Shown here in pieces: positions 39,379 through 48,377 of a DNA stretch of 64,000 nt (within the stretch, counting starts at the first letter, position 1; every line of letters starts with the position of its first letter). The DNA comes from Cytophagales bacterium. Its GTDB lineage: Bacteria > Bacteroidota > Bacteroidia > Cytophagales > Cyclobacteriaceae. The translations under genes and the position numbers were made by a program. The stretch lies in NCBI GenBank assembly GCA_025358885.1, contig JANYHW010000157.1, positions 1-64,000 of the forward strand, read 5' to 3'. Under the pieces are notes generated by a model, which ran no database searches, was not told the DNA's origin, and was given only the letters and a program-made list of their open reading frames with translations.

Positions 39379-40857
39379 TTAATGATTATCCTTCTTTTCA
39401 GTTTCACTTCCTCCTTGCTGGTTTCCCAGTGGCCCGATAAACCTTGCCTTCGTGGATATTATCTTCTTACCCTGCTGATACACCCCTAAATCCACTGTCA
39501 TCTTCATTGACCTGACCTCACCAGGAGGCATCTTGATCATGTATAGTCCTTTCAAAATGCCTTCCTTGGGAACGATTATGTCAGGCCCTCCTACTCTCAG
39601 CAGTGAAGCCGATGCAGGGACCTCAATCTTAAGTTCAAGCGGTACCTCGTCAAACGTCTTGTTGACAAATTCAATATTGTACATATTGGTGATTTGGCCA
39701 TCATCTGTTCTCGAGTAAAGGGTGCCTGGAACTTTTAAGACGGTCATCTCAATATCCTGGCGGGTAAAGACGAGATAGCACAGCACAATGATCAGGGCAG
39801 ACAGCACAACAATATAACCCGCGATGCGGGGCGTGAAAAGCTTTTGCTTACCCTCCTTGATGGCGCTATGAGAGGAATACCGGATCAGGCCTTTGGGTTT
39901 GTGGATCTTGGTCATCACATCATCACAAGCATCAATGCAGGCGGTGCAGTTCACACACTCCAGTTGTGTCCCATGACGGATATCAATGCCTGTTGGGCAC
40001 ACGTGCACGCATAACTTACAGTCGATACAGTCACCTTTGGTCTCGGTCTTCTGTTCCTTTTTTAATCGCCCCCGCGGTTCGCCCCGCAGCCAATCGTACA
40101 TCACCACGATAGAGTCTTTCACCAATAAAACACTTTGCAATCTCCCATATGGACAGACAACAACGCATGCCTGTTCTCGAAAGTGTGCAAACACGCCATA
40201 GAAAATGAGCGTGAATGTGGTTAGTCCCAAAAAGCCTCCCCAATGCTTAGCAGGAGACTGACTTACAATTTTCAAGACTTCATCTACGCCGATAAGATAT
40301 GCCATGCAGGTATGGGCAATAAGGATGGAGATAAGCAGAAACACAATGTGCTTCGCCGACTTTTTGAAAATCTTGCCTGAGTCCCAGGGCAAACGGTCCA
40401 GCCTGCGCTGATTGTTGGCATCGCCCTCGATCCAATATTCAATGCGGCGAAATACCATTTCCATAAACAGGGTTTGCGGGCAGGCCCATCCACACCATAT
40501 CCGACCAAATGCAACCGTGAACAGAATAACAAAGACAAAGAAGGTTATCAATGTCAGGGCCAGGAGGAAAAAATCCTGTGGCCAGAACATCTGTCCAAAG
40601 AGGATGAACTTCCGTTCAAAAAAATTAAAAAGAAAGAATGGCCTGCCTTGTATATGGACGAGGGGACCGGAAAACAGTAAAGCAAGGAGGATTATACTAG
40701 CCAAGGTGCGACCCGTGTAGAGCGACCCATTTGGTTTCTTAGGATATAGCCACACGCGCTTGCCTTCCGCATCGACGGTAGCGAGGGTGTTGCGGTACTC
40801 TTCATCGAACTCATAAAAATTACCCGAAACCGGGGCTTCTTTTTCTTGCATGATCAT
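39379..40857 (-). CDS. ccoG: Cytochrome c oxidase accessory protein CcoG
   Basis: 492 aa; GRIWCGWACPQTLFMEMVFR, CIDCKLCVHVCPTGIDIR, CVNCTACIDACDDVM. Confidence 0.95.
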   Translation of the reverse strand: MIMQEKEAPVSGNFYEFDEEYRNTLATVDAEGKRVWLYPKKPNGSLYTGRTLASIILLALLFSGPLVHIQGRPFFLFNFFERKFILFGQMFWPQDFFLLALTLITFFVFVILFTVAFGRIWCGWACPQTLFMEMVFRRIEYWIEGDANNQRRLDRLPWDSGKIFKKSAKHIVFLLISILIAHTCMAYLIGVDEVLKIVSQSPAKHWGGFLGLTTFTLIFYGVFAHFREQACVVVCPYGRLQSVLLVKDSIVVMYDWLRGEPRGRLKKEQKTETKGDCIDCKLCVHVCPTGIDIRHGTQLECVNCTACIDACDDVMTKIHKPKGLIRYSSHSAIKEGKQKLFTPRIAGYIVVLSALIIVLCYLVFTRQDIEMTVLKVPGTLYSRTDDGQITNMYNIEFVNKTFDEVPLELKIEVPASASLLRVGGPDIIVPKEGILKGLYMIKMPPGEVRSMKMTVDLGVYQQGKKIISTKARFIGPLGNQQGGSETEKKDNH

Positions 40858-40918
40858 TCACAGTTGACCTTCGACGAATATCAAGCGTACTACTCCATTC
40901 TTTCGACCTCCGGTGCCT

Positions 40919-41833
40919 TCAAAGACTAGCCTGCGTCTTAGTTGAGTCTGTTGCTGCGGGCTTGACTTCCGGTTTGTATAAAGTGCCTTCCGGCTTCTTT
41001 CCATTGGCAGGGGCAGTTCCTTGTAGTGTAAGAACGTAACTCGCCACATTCCTCATTGCCTCCGGGCTCATCACGCCGCCCCAAGCGACCATATTGGTAC
41101 CAGGCACTCCATTCTTTACAGTCTTGAAGATATCTTTGACCGAGCCTCCATGCTTCCAGTACTCGTCGGTCAGATTTGGTCCGATGTCACCTCCTCCATC
41201 ACGCTTATGGCACGTTGAACATGTATTGAGGAAAGTCGACTTCCCATCTGCAAGTGCCTTTGCATCAGCAGTAACTTCCACATTTAGTTCGTCAATTTGT
41301 GGACCGGGATGGGCCGCTTTCAGTTTTAAAGCCTGTTCATTCGCATAGGCCAATTCATTTTCATATTCATTGATGGACAATGGCATGGTGTTGAAAACAT
41401 GGAACACAAGCAGGTACACCACCGCAAAGCCTATGGTGCCATAAAACAGCATAGTCCACCATGGCGGTAGGTGGTTGTCAAGTTCCTTGATTCCATCAAA
41501 ATCGTGGTCGAGGATGATGGTTGCCTCTTTCTCAACGGGAACAAAATTATTGGCCTGTTGCCATAGTTTGTCAAATAAAGATGGTTCCGGTTGGTAAGCA
41601 ATACCGAGTCTTTCAGCTTTTTCTTTGGCCGCAGTCTTCGCAAGAATATTCACTACCTGCAGCATATACACGGCTACCGCCATAACCAACAGGGCCACGA
41701 CGAACATAAAGCCGATCACCACGTAAAATTGAATGGTCGGATCATCCCAAACAGAAGCTGGAGGATTAGTCGTTTGAGCGCCTGTAGCAAAAGCGGCGCT
41801 AAAGAATACAAAGAATAAAAGTATTCGTTTCAT
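40919..41833 (-). CDS. ccoP: cbb3-type cytochrome c oxidase subunit III (single CxxCH)
   Basis: 304 aa; N-terminal TM segments; NTCSTCHKRDGGGDIGPNLTDEYWKHG. Confidence 0.9.
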   Translation of the reverse strand: MKRILLFFVFFSAAFATGAQTTNPPASVWDDPTIQFYVVIGFMFVVALLVMAVAVYMLQVVNILAKTAAKEKAERLGIAYQPEPSLFDKLWQQANNFVPVEKEATIILDHDFDGIKELDNHLPPWWTMLFYGTIGFAVVYLLVFHVFNTMPLSINEYENELAYANEQALKLKAAHPGPQIDELNVEVTADAKALADGKSTFLNTCSTCHKRDGGGDIGPNLTDEYWKHGGSVKDIFKTVKNGVPGTNMVAWGGVMSPEAMRNVASYVLTLQGTAPANGKKPEGTLYKPEVKPAATDSTKTQASL

Positions 41834-42024
41834 GATTGTGGCGAATTTGCTGATTTTGAATTGGTTCCATCTTCCAGTGGCAGTTGGCTCATCGTCCGTA
41901 TAAATCCGCTATCAACGGTGAACGCCCACCACAGCAACACAATAAAAAAAGAGAAGAAGATAACAAACGAAATGACCGGCCAGATGGCGATGTGGTCAAT
42001 GTTTTCCAGAATGTCTTTATACAT
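41830..42024 (-). CDS. ccoQ: CcoQ/FixQ-like small subunit
   Basis: 64 aa single-TM protein between ccoNO and ccoP, overlapping ccoP start by 4 nt. Confidence 0.75.
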   Translation of the reverse strand: MYKDILENIDHIAIWPVISFVIFFSFFIVLLWWAFTVDSGFIRTMSQLPLEDGTNSKSANSPQS

Positions 42025-42073
42025 GGTTGATAATTAGTTTTTTTGTTTCGGGTCACCAGACACCTGCAAATTT

Positions 42074-44197
42074 TTATTTCTTTTCCGCCTTGATATCCAC
42101 ACCCAACCGCTGTAGATAGGATATGAGTGCCACGATCTCAGCTTCAGGAGCAGCTTCATATCCCTCCATTTTCAAATTCTCTGAAATCCTGGCGGCCTGT
42201 TTTTCCAAATCAGCATTGGCAACATCTTCATAGCCTTGCTCATAGGGAACTCCAATGGTTCTCAACGCCTTGATCTTTCCAGCAGTCAGTGACTTGTCAA
42301 TAACCTGCTCATAGAGCCAAGGATAAGAAGGCATTATCGAGCCATTGGATACATCGCCAGGTGTCAGCATGTGACGATAATGCCAGCTGTCGGCATACTT
42401 GGCCCCCACACGGTGCAGATCCGGCCCGGTTCGCTTTGATCCCCATAGGAATGGATGGTCATATACATACTCTCCTGCCTTGGAATATTCTCCAAATTTG
42501 GGGTCATATCGCTGCACTTCACTTCGGAAGGGACGCACCATTTGCGTATGGCAGCCAACGCAACCTTCACGGATGTAGATGTCACGGCCATGCAACTCCA
42601 GCGGTGTGTAGGGAGTGACCGAGGTAATCGTGGGTATGTTTGACTTGATAAGAAAAGTCGGTACGAGTTCAATAATTCCTCCGATAAGGATGGCCACCAG
42701 TGCCAGGGTTGTGAATAGCACAGGCTTGCTTTCCAACACATGGTGCCAGCCACCGCTCTCGCTGGATGCTTTAACCATGGGGGCCACCTCTGCCTCTTCA
42801 TTGGCAACAAACTTCCCTGCATAAGCCGTCTTAATAAGATTGTATGTCATGATAAAGACACCAATCAGGTACAGACCACCTCCTACCGCACGCAGCATAT
42901 ACATCGGGATGATCTTTGCCGTCGTTTCGAGGAAGTTGGGATACGTTAGAAATCCATCCGGATTGAACTCTTTCCACATCAGGCTTTGTACTACGCCTGC
43001 CGTGTACATGGGCAATGCATAGAAAATGATGCCCAGGGTTCCCAACCAAAAGTGAACGTTGGCCAATTGTGTGGAGTAAAGTTTGGTGTTCCACATCCTT
43101 GGCACAACCCAATACAGCATACCAAAGATCAGGAAGCCGTTCCAGCCAAGGGCACCTACGTGCACGTGCGCAATAATCCAGTCCGTAAAGTGTGCTATGG
43201 CGTTGACATTCTTTAGTGAGAGCAGTGGACCTTCCAACGTCGCCATACCATAGGCTGTAACTGCCACAACCATAAATTTTAGAACCGGGTCTTCACGAAC
43301 ACGATCCCAGGCGCCACGAAGAGTTAACAACCCGTTCAACATACCACCCCAGCTCGGTGCGATAAGCATAATAGAAAACACCACACCCAGCGACTGAGCC
43401 CAGTCTGGCAATGCAGTATACAGCAAATGGTGAGGGCCGGCCCAGATATAAATAAAAATCAAGGACCAAAAGTGAATGATGGACAACCTGTACGAATATA
43501 CCGGTCGATTAGCCGCCTTGGGAAGGAAGTAATACATCATACCGAGATATGGAGTAGTAAGGAAGAATGCCACAGCATTGTGACCATACCACCACTGAAC
43601 CAATGCATCTTGAACACCTGCGTACCAAGAGTAGCTCTTGAAGAGCGTCACGGGAATTTCAAATGAGTTGACGATGTGCAATACGGCGACGGTAACAAAC
43701 GTGGCGATGTAGAACCAGATCGCTACATACATGTGTTTCTCACGCCGCCTGATAATGCTACCGATCATGTTAATACCAAATACGACCCAGATCAATGCAA
43801 TAGCAATGTCAATAGGCCATTCCAATTCAGCATATTCTTTAGAGGTAGTCATACCGAGCGGAAGGGTAATGGCGGCCGCAAGGATGATCAATTGCCAGCC
43901 CCAGAAATGCAGCCAGCTCAAGCCATCGTTGAACATGCGTGTTTTAAGCAGTCGCTGCATGGAATAATACACGCCAGCGAACATCGCATTACCAACAAAT
44001 GCAAAGATGACTGCATTGGTATGCAATGGACGAATACGTCCAAAGCTGGTGTATTGCAAGTCAAAATTGAAAATGGGGTAAAAAAGCTGGATGGCAGCGA
44101 GCAATCCGACGGACATGCCCACAATACCAAAGATCACAGTGGCAATGATGAAGGCCTTAACAATCTTATTGTCGTAACGGATTTTTTCTAATTCCAT
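42074..44197 (-). CDS. ccoNO: cbb3-type cytochrome c oxidase fused subunits I and II (CcoN-CcoO)
   Basis: 707 aa; haem-copper oxidase TM core (WWYGHNAVAFFLTTPYLGMMYYFLPK) followed by CcoO-type REGCVGCHTQMVRPFRSEVQRYD. Confidence 0.95.
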   Translation of the reverse strand: MELEKIRYDNKIVKAFIIATVIFGIVGMSVGLLAAIQLFYPIFNFDLQYTSFGRIRPLHTNAVIFAFVGNAMFAGVYYSMQRLLKTRMFNDGLSWLHFWGWQLIILAAAITLPLGMTTSKEYAELEWPIDIAIALIWVVFGINMIGSIIRRREKHMYVAIWFYIATFVTVAVLHIVNSFEIPVTLFKSYSWYAGVQDALVQWWYGHNAVAFFLTTPYLGMMYYFLPKAANRPVYSYRLSIIHFWSLIFIYIWAGPHHLLYTALPDWAQSLGVVFSIMLIAPSWGGMLNGLLTLRGAWDRVREDPVLKFMVVAVTAYGMATLEGPLLSLKNVNAIAHFTDWIIAHVHVGALGWNGFLIFGMLYWVVPRMWNTKLYSTQLANVHFWLGTLGIIFYALPMYTAGVVQSLMWKEFNPDGFLTYPNFLETTAKIIPMYMLRAVGGGLYLIGVFIMTYNLIKTAYAGKFVANEEAEVAPMVKASSESGGWHHVLESKPVLFTTLALVAILIGGIIELVPTFLIKSNIPTITSVTPYTPLELHGRDIYIREGCVGCHTQMVRPFRSEVQRYDPKFGEYSKAGEYVYDHPFLWGSKRTGPDLHRVGAKYADSWHYRHMLTPGDVSNGSIMPSYPWLYEQVIDKSLTAGKIKALRTIGVPYEQGYEDVANADLEKQAARISENLKMEGYEAAPEAEIVALISYLQRLGVDIKAEKK

Positions 44198-44283
44198 AGC
44201 AAGGCGTTTAGATCGTTTTATTATTATGGGCTTAAAAGTAGAAGCCCTTTCCAGTGGCGTCTATGACGTGAATTAGGGCTAAA

Positions 44284-44299
44284 GATGACTTTTGTCAGT
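44284..44299. promoter_or_regulatory. Candidate Crp/Fnr-type box upstream of the ccoNO operon
   Basis: GATGACTTTTGTCAGT (TGAC-TTTT-GTCA), centre about 94 nt upstream of ccoNO ATG. Confidence 0.5.
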
Positions 44300-44365
44300 A
44301 AAATTCAATTACAAATGGAGAATCACGAATTGCCATATACGGTGCCACCCCACAATTCGCAATTC

Positions 44366-44749
44366 CTAATTCTTAACTAGTTCCGCAATGCAGTCAATTT
44401 CCACCAACGCCTCCCTCGGTAACCGGCTCACCTCCACCGTGGTACGGGCGGGTTTATGATCACCGAAAAAGATCTCATAGGCCTTGTTCATCTTCTCAAA
44501 ATCCGAAAAGTTTTTCAGAAAAACTGAAGTTTTGAGAATATGGGTGCGGTCACAGCCAGCGGCCTTCAGAACATTTTCCAGGTTGGCCAAAACCAATGTG
44601 GTCTGCTCACTTGCTGTAGCTCCTTCAATCTGCATGGTAGAAGGATTAAGTGGAGTTTGGCCGGAGCAAAAAATCAAATTGCCGGTTTGCATCGCCGCAG
44701 AATAGGGACCAATGGCTTTCGGTGCCAGGTCGGAGGTGATTCTCTTCAT
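44366..44749 (-). CDS. RidA family protein
   Basis: 127 aa; KAIGPYSAAMQTGNLIFCSGQTPLNP...ARTTVEVSRLPREALVEIDCIA. Confidence 0.95.
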   Translation of the reverse strand: MKRITSDLAPKAIGPYSAAMQTGNLIFCSGQTPLNPSTMQIEGATASEQTTLVLANLENVLKAAGCDRTHILKTSVFLKNFSDFEKMNKAYEIFFGDHKPARTTVEVSRLPREALVEIDCIAELVKN

Positions 44750-44807
44750 TCAAGAAAATTAGCAAAAAATTTGAATGAACAGAACCCTGGCAGAGAAACC
44801 ATTTTCC

Positions 44808-45161
44808 TTATGTCATCAATCCCATTTTGTGTTGAAACATTCCCGCAATATTCTGGGCCCTGGACTTAATCTCTTTCGCATTGAAACCGGTAAAATGTTC
44901 ATCGACGGTAAGGGTGAACAATTCCAACCATCGCCTGAAGTGGGATGAATCTATGGAAAGCGGTAGGTGCTTTTGAAGCGGATTACCGTGATACGAATGG
45001 TCTCCAAGAATCATTGATGACCAGAAATCGTACATGACAGGCAGGTGGTGCGGCCAATCCACATGTAAGAAAACGGGCCTGAGCAGTTCATCTGCCTTCA
45101 CTCGTGAGTAAAAGGCGTCTACCAGGTGTATAATGTCCTTCCTGTCTGTAATATCATTCAT
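44808..45161 (-). CDS. Group III truncated haemoglobin
   Basis: 117 aa; MNDITDRKDIIHLVDAFYSRVKADELLRPVF...YDFWSSMILGDHSYHGNPLQKH...HFRRWLELF. Confidence 0.9.
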   Translation of the reverse strand: MNDITDRKDIIHLVDAFYSRVKADELLRPVFLHVDWPHHLPVMYDFWSSMILGDHSYHGNPLQKHLPLSIDSSHFRRWLELFTLTVDEHFTGFNAKEIKSRAQNIAGMFQHKMGLMT

Positions 45162-45203
45162 CGGCGGTACGGGGAACTGGTCAAAATCAAGTGACTTAAG
45201 ATG

Positions 45204-45767
45204 TTATTTCTTATCAGGTGGAAGTAATACAGCATCGATGACATAAACTACCCCATTAGAAGCGGGGACGGTAGCCACGATATTGGCTCCATTAATTGTG
45301 TATTTGCCATCCTTGACACCGATGACAACATTGTCAAGATTCACCTGATTTATCTTTTGGCCATCCTGGAGGTTTTCCAGCTTATATACGCCAACAGAAA
45401 CATGATACTCCAATACGTTGCTAAGTGCTTCCTTGCTTTCTGGTTTCAACAGGCTTTCGACAGTTCCTGCAGGAAGCTTGTCAAAGGCAGCGTTGGTAGG
45501 CGCAAAAACGGTAAAGGGACCTGCATTGGAAAGAACATCAACCAACGAGGCGGCTTTTAGTGCCGTAACAAGCGTAGTGTGGTCTGCAGAACCTAAGGCA
45601 ACATGTACTACATCCTTTTGAGATACGTCATCCTGGACGGTTGACTGTCCACCGTCTGCGGGAACGCCTTGCACGGTGGTTTCTGCCTGTTGATTTCCCC
45701 CTCCACAAGCAAACAAGAGCATGGCAATGCCGATTGAAAGTGCGAGGTTAATTCTTTTTGTTTTCAT
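45204..45767 (-). CDS. Fasciclin domain lipoprotein
   Basis: 187 aa; lipobox LLFACGGG; TVFAPTNAAFDKLP...VLEYHV...NGVVYVIDAVLLPPDKK. Confidence 0.95.
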   Translation of the reverse strand: MKTKRINLALSIGIAMLLFACGGGNQQAETTVQGVPADGGQSTVQDDVSQKDVVHVALGSADHTTLVTALKAASLVDVLSNAGPFTVFAPTNAAFDKLPAGTVESLLKPESKEALSNVLEYHVSVGVYKLENLQDGQKINQVNLDNVVIGVKDGKYTINGANIVATVPASNGVVYVIDAVLLPPDKK

Positions 45768-45828
45768 GATTAATTGAATTTAGCGGGCCTGGCTGGTATG
45801 AATGTCATTTGTCCGCATCAAATAACAA

Positions 45829-45842
45829 ATGACAATTGTCAT
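45829..45842. promoter_or_regulatory. Candidate Crp/Fnr-type box (proximal) upstream of fasciclin-globin-ridA
   Basis: ATGACAATTGTCAT, perfect 14-bp palindrome, centre 68 nt upstream of the fasciclin ATG. Confidence 0.55.
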
Positions 45843-45891
45843 GTCAGCCATCATCCCGGAAGGCAAATATTCAAATCCATTTAATAGAAAG

Positions 45892-45911
45892 AATATGATT
45901 CAGATCATATT
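45892..45911. promoter_or_regulatory. Candidate Crp/Fnr-type box (distal) upstream of fasciclin-globin-ridA
   Basis: AATATGAT-TCAG-ATCATATT, 8-bp perfect arms; contains TATGA-N6-TCATA. Confidence 0.6.
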
Positions 45912-46063
45912 GGCTCGGCGCAGCGAAAAATTGTTTCTCTCCGTGCCACTCTCATGAGGATGGACGTTTCAGGCCCAAGTAGTGCTCCTTTTGCTTCTTG
46001 TCAAGTTTTTCGATGGCACCACGGAGCGGGGCCAACTTCATAGTTGTAAACAATTAGTTGATT

Positions 46064-46282
46064 CTACTTTTCTGAATGCTGGGTTCGCAATAGGACCTCC
46101 GCCAACACCACCACCCATAGCAGGAAAACACCGATGTTAATGCGCTCCCAATCCCCCACTATTATGTCTTGCCTGTCAGTAATATCAGTCATAGAAGCTA
46201 TTGGGCCAAAATTAAGGGAGAAGACTCATATTTGGTCATTTCTTCGCAGGCGGAAGTAATATCCCGTCGATGACATATACGA
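46064..46282 (-). pseudogene. Relic of a second fasciclin (3' end)-globin (5' end) junction
   Basis: Minus-strand translation: VYVIDGILLPPAKK* (cf. intact VYVIDAVLLPPDKK*) followed about 42 nt later by MTDITDRQDII (cf. intact globin MNDITDRKDII), then a non-globin tail. Confidence 0.75.
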
Positions 46283-46295
46283 TTCAATTACCAAT

Positions 46296-46784
46296 TTAAA
46301 CCTCCTTCCACACCTTTCCCGTTTTCAGATAGTAGTTGATTGCTTGCTCCCAATCTTTAAGGTTTTGCACATACATCTTTTCCAGAGATTGCAGATTGAT
46401 TCTATTGCCCAGATCATTTAGACCAATGTATGTGTATGTGATGTCTGCTACCGTAGTATCGTCTCCCGACTTGTCGCACTTTACTGTGATTGTCCAATAT
46501 CGGTTTTCAGTTGACACCAGATACTGAACCAGGCAGTGTGTAGGCTCATACTTCGAAACCCTCCAAAGAAACTCAGATTCCTGTTTTATGGTGCCCTGGG
46601 TGGAAAACGTTGTCCCTTCTTCCATGGTCTCTTCAGATGGGTAAATCAAGGTTGGATTCCAGCCATCTGCCCACTTCCTCTCCTCAAATGCACCAAACAA
46701 AGGAAATACCTTCTCAATCTTGCCCTTGATTGAAATGGCTGAACTACGCGTGATCCGCTGCGAGATGAATTTTACCTTATGCAT
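46296..46784 (-). CDS. SRPBCC-like hypothetical protein
   Basis: 162 aa; START/SRPBCC-like arrangement (ISIKGKIEKVFPLFGAFEERKWADGWNP...). Confidence 0.55.
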   Translation of the reverse strand: MHKVKFISQRITRSSAISIKGKIEKVFPLFGAFEERKWADGWNPTLIYPSEETMEEGTTFSTQGTIKQESEFLWRVSKYEPTHCLVQYLVSTENRYWTITVKCDKSGDDTTVADITYTYIGLNDLGNRINLQSLEKMYVQNLKDWEQAINYYLKTGKVWKEV

Positions 46785-47199
46785 TTTGCAATGCAGCGAG
46801 GTCGAGCTTCTTCATATTCATGAATGCCTTCGTAACACGTGCCGCCCTGGCAGGTTCACTCATCAATTCCCCAAGGATGGTGGTCACAATTTGCCAGGAG
46901 ACACCAAACTTGTCTTTTAACCAACCGCACCTGCTCTCACTTCCGCCGCTGGTCAGTTTATCCCAGTAGTAATCAATTTCATCCCGGGTGTCGCAATTAA
47001 CTACAAACGAGACCGCTTCATTGAACGTGAAGTGAGGTCCACCATTTAGGCCCATGAACTTGCTGCCGTTTAGTTCAAAGGTCACCACCATGGGTGAGTC
47101 GGCAAGGATACTGGAATTCTTGAATACGGAACAGTAGAATTCTGCGGCTTCTTTGGCCTGACCGTCAAACCACAAACATGGATAGATTTCATTTTTCAT
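46777..47199 (-). CDS. VOC family protein (PhnB-like)
   Basis: 140 aa; YPCLWFDGQAKEAAEFYCSVF...CGWLKDKFGVSWQIVT. Confidence 0.9.
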   Translation of the reverse strand: MKNEIYPCLWFDGQAKEAAEFYCSVFKNSSILADSPMVVTFELNGSKFMGLNGGPHFTFNEAVSFVVNCDTRDEIDYYWDKLTSGGSESRCGWLKDKFGVSWQIVTTILGELMSEPARAARVTKAFMNMKKLDLAALQNA

Positions 47200-47430
47200 T
47201 TTTACCGGATTTGGGAATAGATGTTGGAGCCAAATCTAGTACTTCTCATCAAAAATCCCGGAGTGCAAAAACGACGTTCAACGGCGTAAAATGCGATATT
47301 TGAAATGGAGTCATCCAGGTCGAGCCCAAGGGTTTTCTAGACTAAATATCTTGTGACCTCACGGTATTTTCGAAATAATACAACTACATTTCTAAATTCA
47401 ACCTTACCTACAAGCCCATAACCCAACAAA

Positions 47431-48252
47431 ATGAAGCAAAACCTATTCATATCTTTTGTTCTAATCTTCATGGTCAGCTTTTTGAATCTCTCTGCACAAA
47501 CTGCCAGGGATTTTATTCAGAATGGCCGCATTTTTTCCTGGAGAACATTCTCGCACGGCAACCTCATAAACCAGGGAGAGTTGACCATCGCCAATGTCAC
47601 TGGCAATTCATTCGAAGCCCGTCAAGTAAGCAGTACCAACCAGATGGCTGCCCCCCAGGTGATGCAGGGTGGGATTTTCGACAACGACTCGCGGGTCGTG
47701 CTCCTTAACATAGGGCAATATCGTGAAGTGTGGATCGGCACGGTAGAAACGGATCGCATAAATGGCAAAATAGAAGGTGCAGACGTGGATTTTGATCTTC
47801 GCGTTTATGTGCCTCCTAGCCTCGAATGGGTTGCCTCCCAAGGTGATATGCATGAAAACGCGGTCGCCGGTGGATTTGAAAATGGAGTCAATCAGCAAGA
47901 CTGCCGCGCCAATTACAATGGTGGTATGCACCCGGGCAAAGTAGTATCGGGCAACTGCAACATCGGATGGGGTGGAAAAGAAATCGTTGCGACTGAGTAT
48001 GAAATCCTCGTCAATATGGGCAACATGCCCCTCACCTGGGTCACCTATGCAGGAAAAATTCCAAGCAATGCCGTGATGGGCGGAAGCGATGGCACACAGA
48101 CATACTATGTCGGTCAATTCACTCGCCCCGACGGCAGTGTCCATGCCGGAAAAGTCTTTGGACCTCCTGGAGGATATATTTTCAACTATGGTTATGGGGG
48201 TGCAGAAGTCACCGAGAAGAGTAACTTCAGAATCCTGGTGAAAGGCAAGTAA
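47431..48252 (+). CDS. Secreted DM9-repeat (DUF3421) domain protein
   Basis: 273 aa; signal peptide to AQ; GDMHENAVAGGFENG...MHPGKVVSGNCNIGWGGKEIVATEYEILV and second half IPSNAVMGGSDGTQTYYVGQFTRPDGSVHAGKVF...YGGAEV. Confidence 0.75.
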   Translation: MKQNLFISFVLIFMVSFLNLSAQTARDFIQNGRIFSWRTFSHGNLINQGELTIANVTGNSFEARQVSSTNQMAAPQVMQGGIFDNDSRVVLLNIGQYREVWIGTVETDRINGKIEGADVDFDLRVYVPPSLEWVASQGDMHENAVAGGFENGVNQQDCRANYNGGMHPGKVVSGNCNIGWGGKEIVATEYEILVNMGNMPLTWVTYAGKIPSNAVMGGSDGTQTYYVGQFTRPDGSVHAGKVFGPPGGYIFNYGYGGAEVTEKSNFRILVKGK

Positions 48253-48377
48253 CTGCAAAGAAAGTCTAAGGGTAGATTTGCCCGGCGAATATCAAAGATG
48301 GCAGAGAAACAACTCTTTGCGATCTTTGTGGTTCTCTTCTCTCCTTAGTGGAACAGAAATCCACATAGTGAATAATC

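Noticed and set aside
47608-48258. 216-aa minus-strand ORF opposite the DM9 gene
   Set aside because: The sense frame has a signal peptide and DM9 repeats; the antisense frame has no family resemblance.
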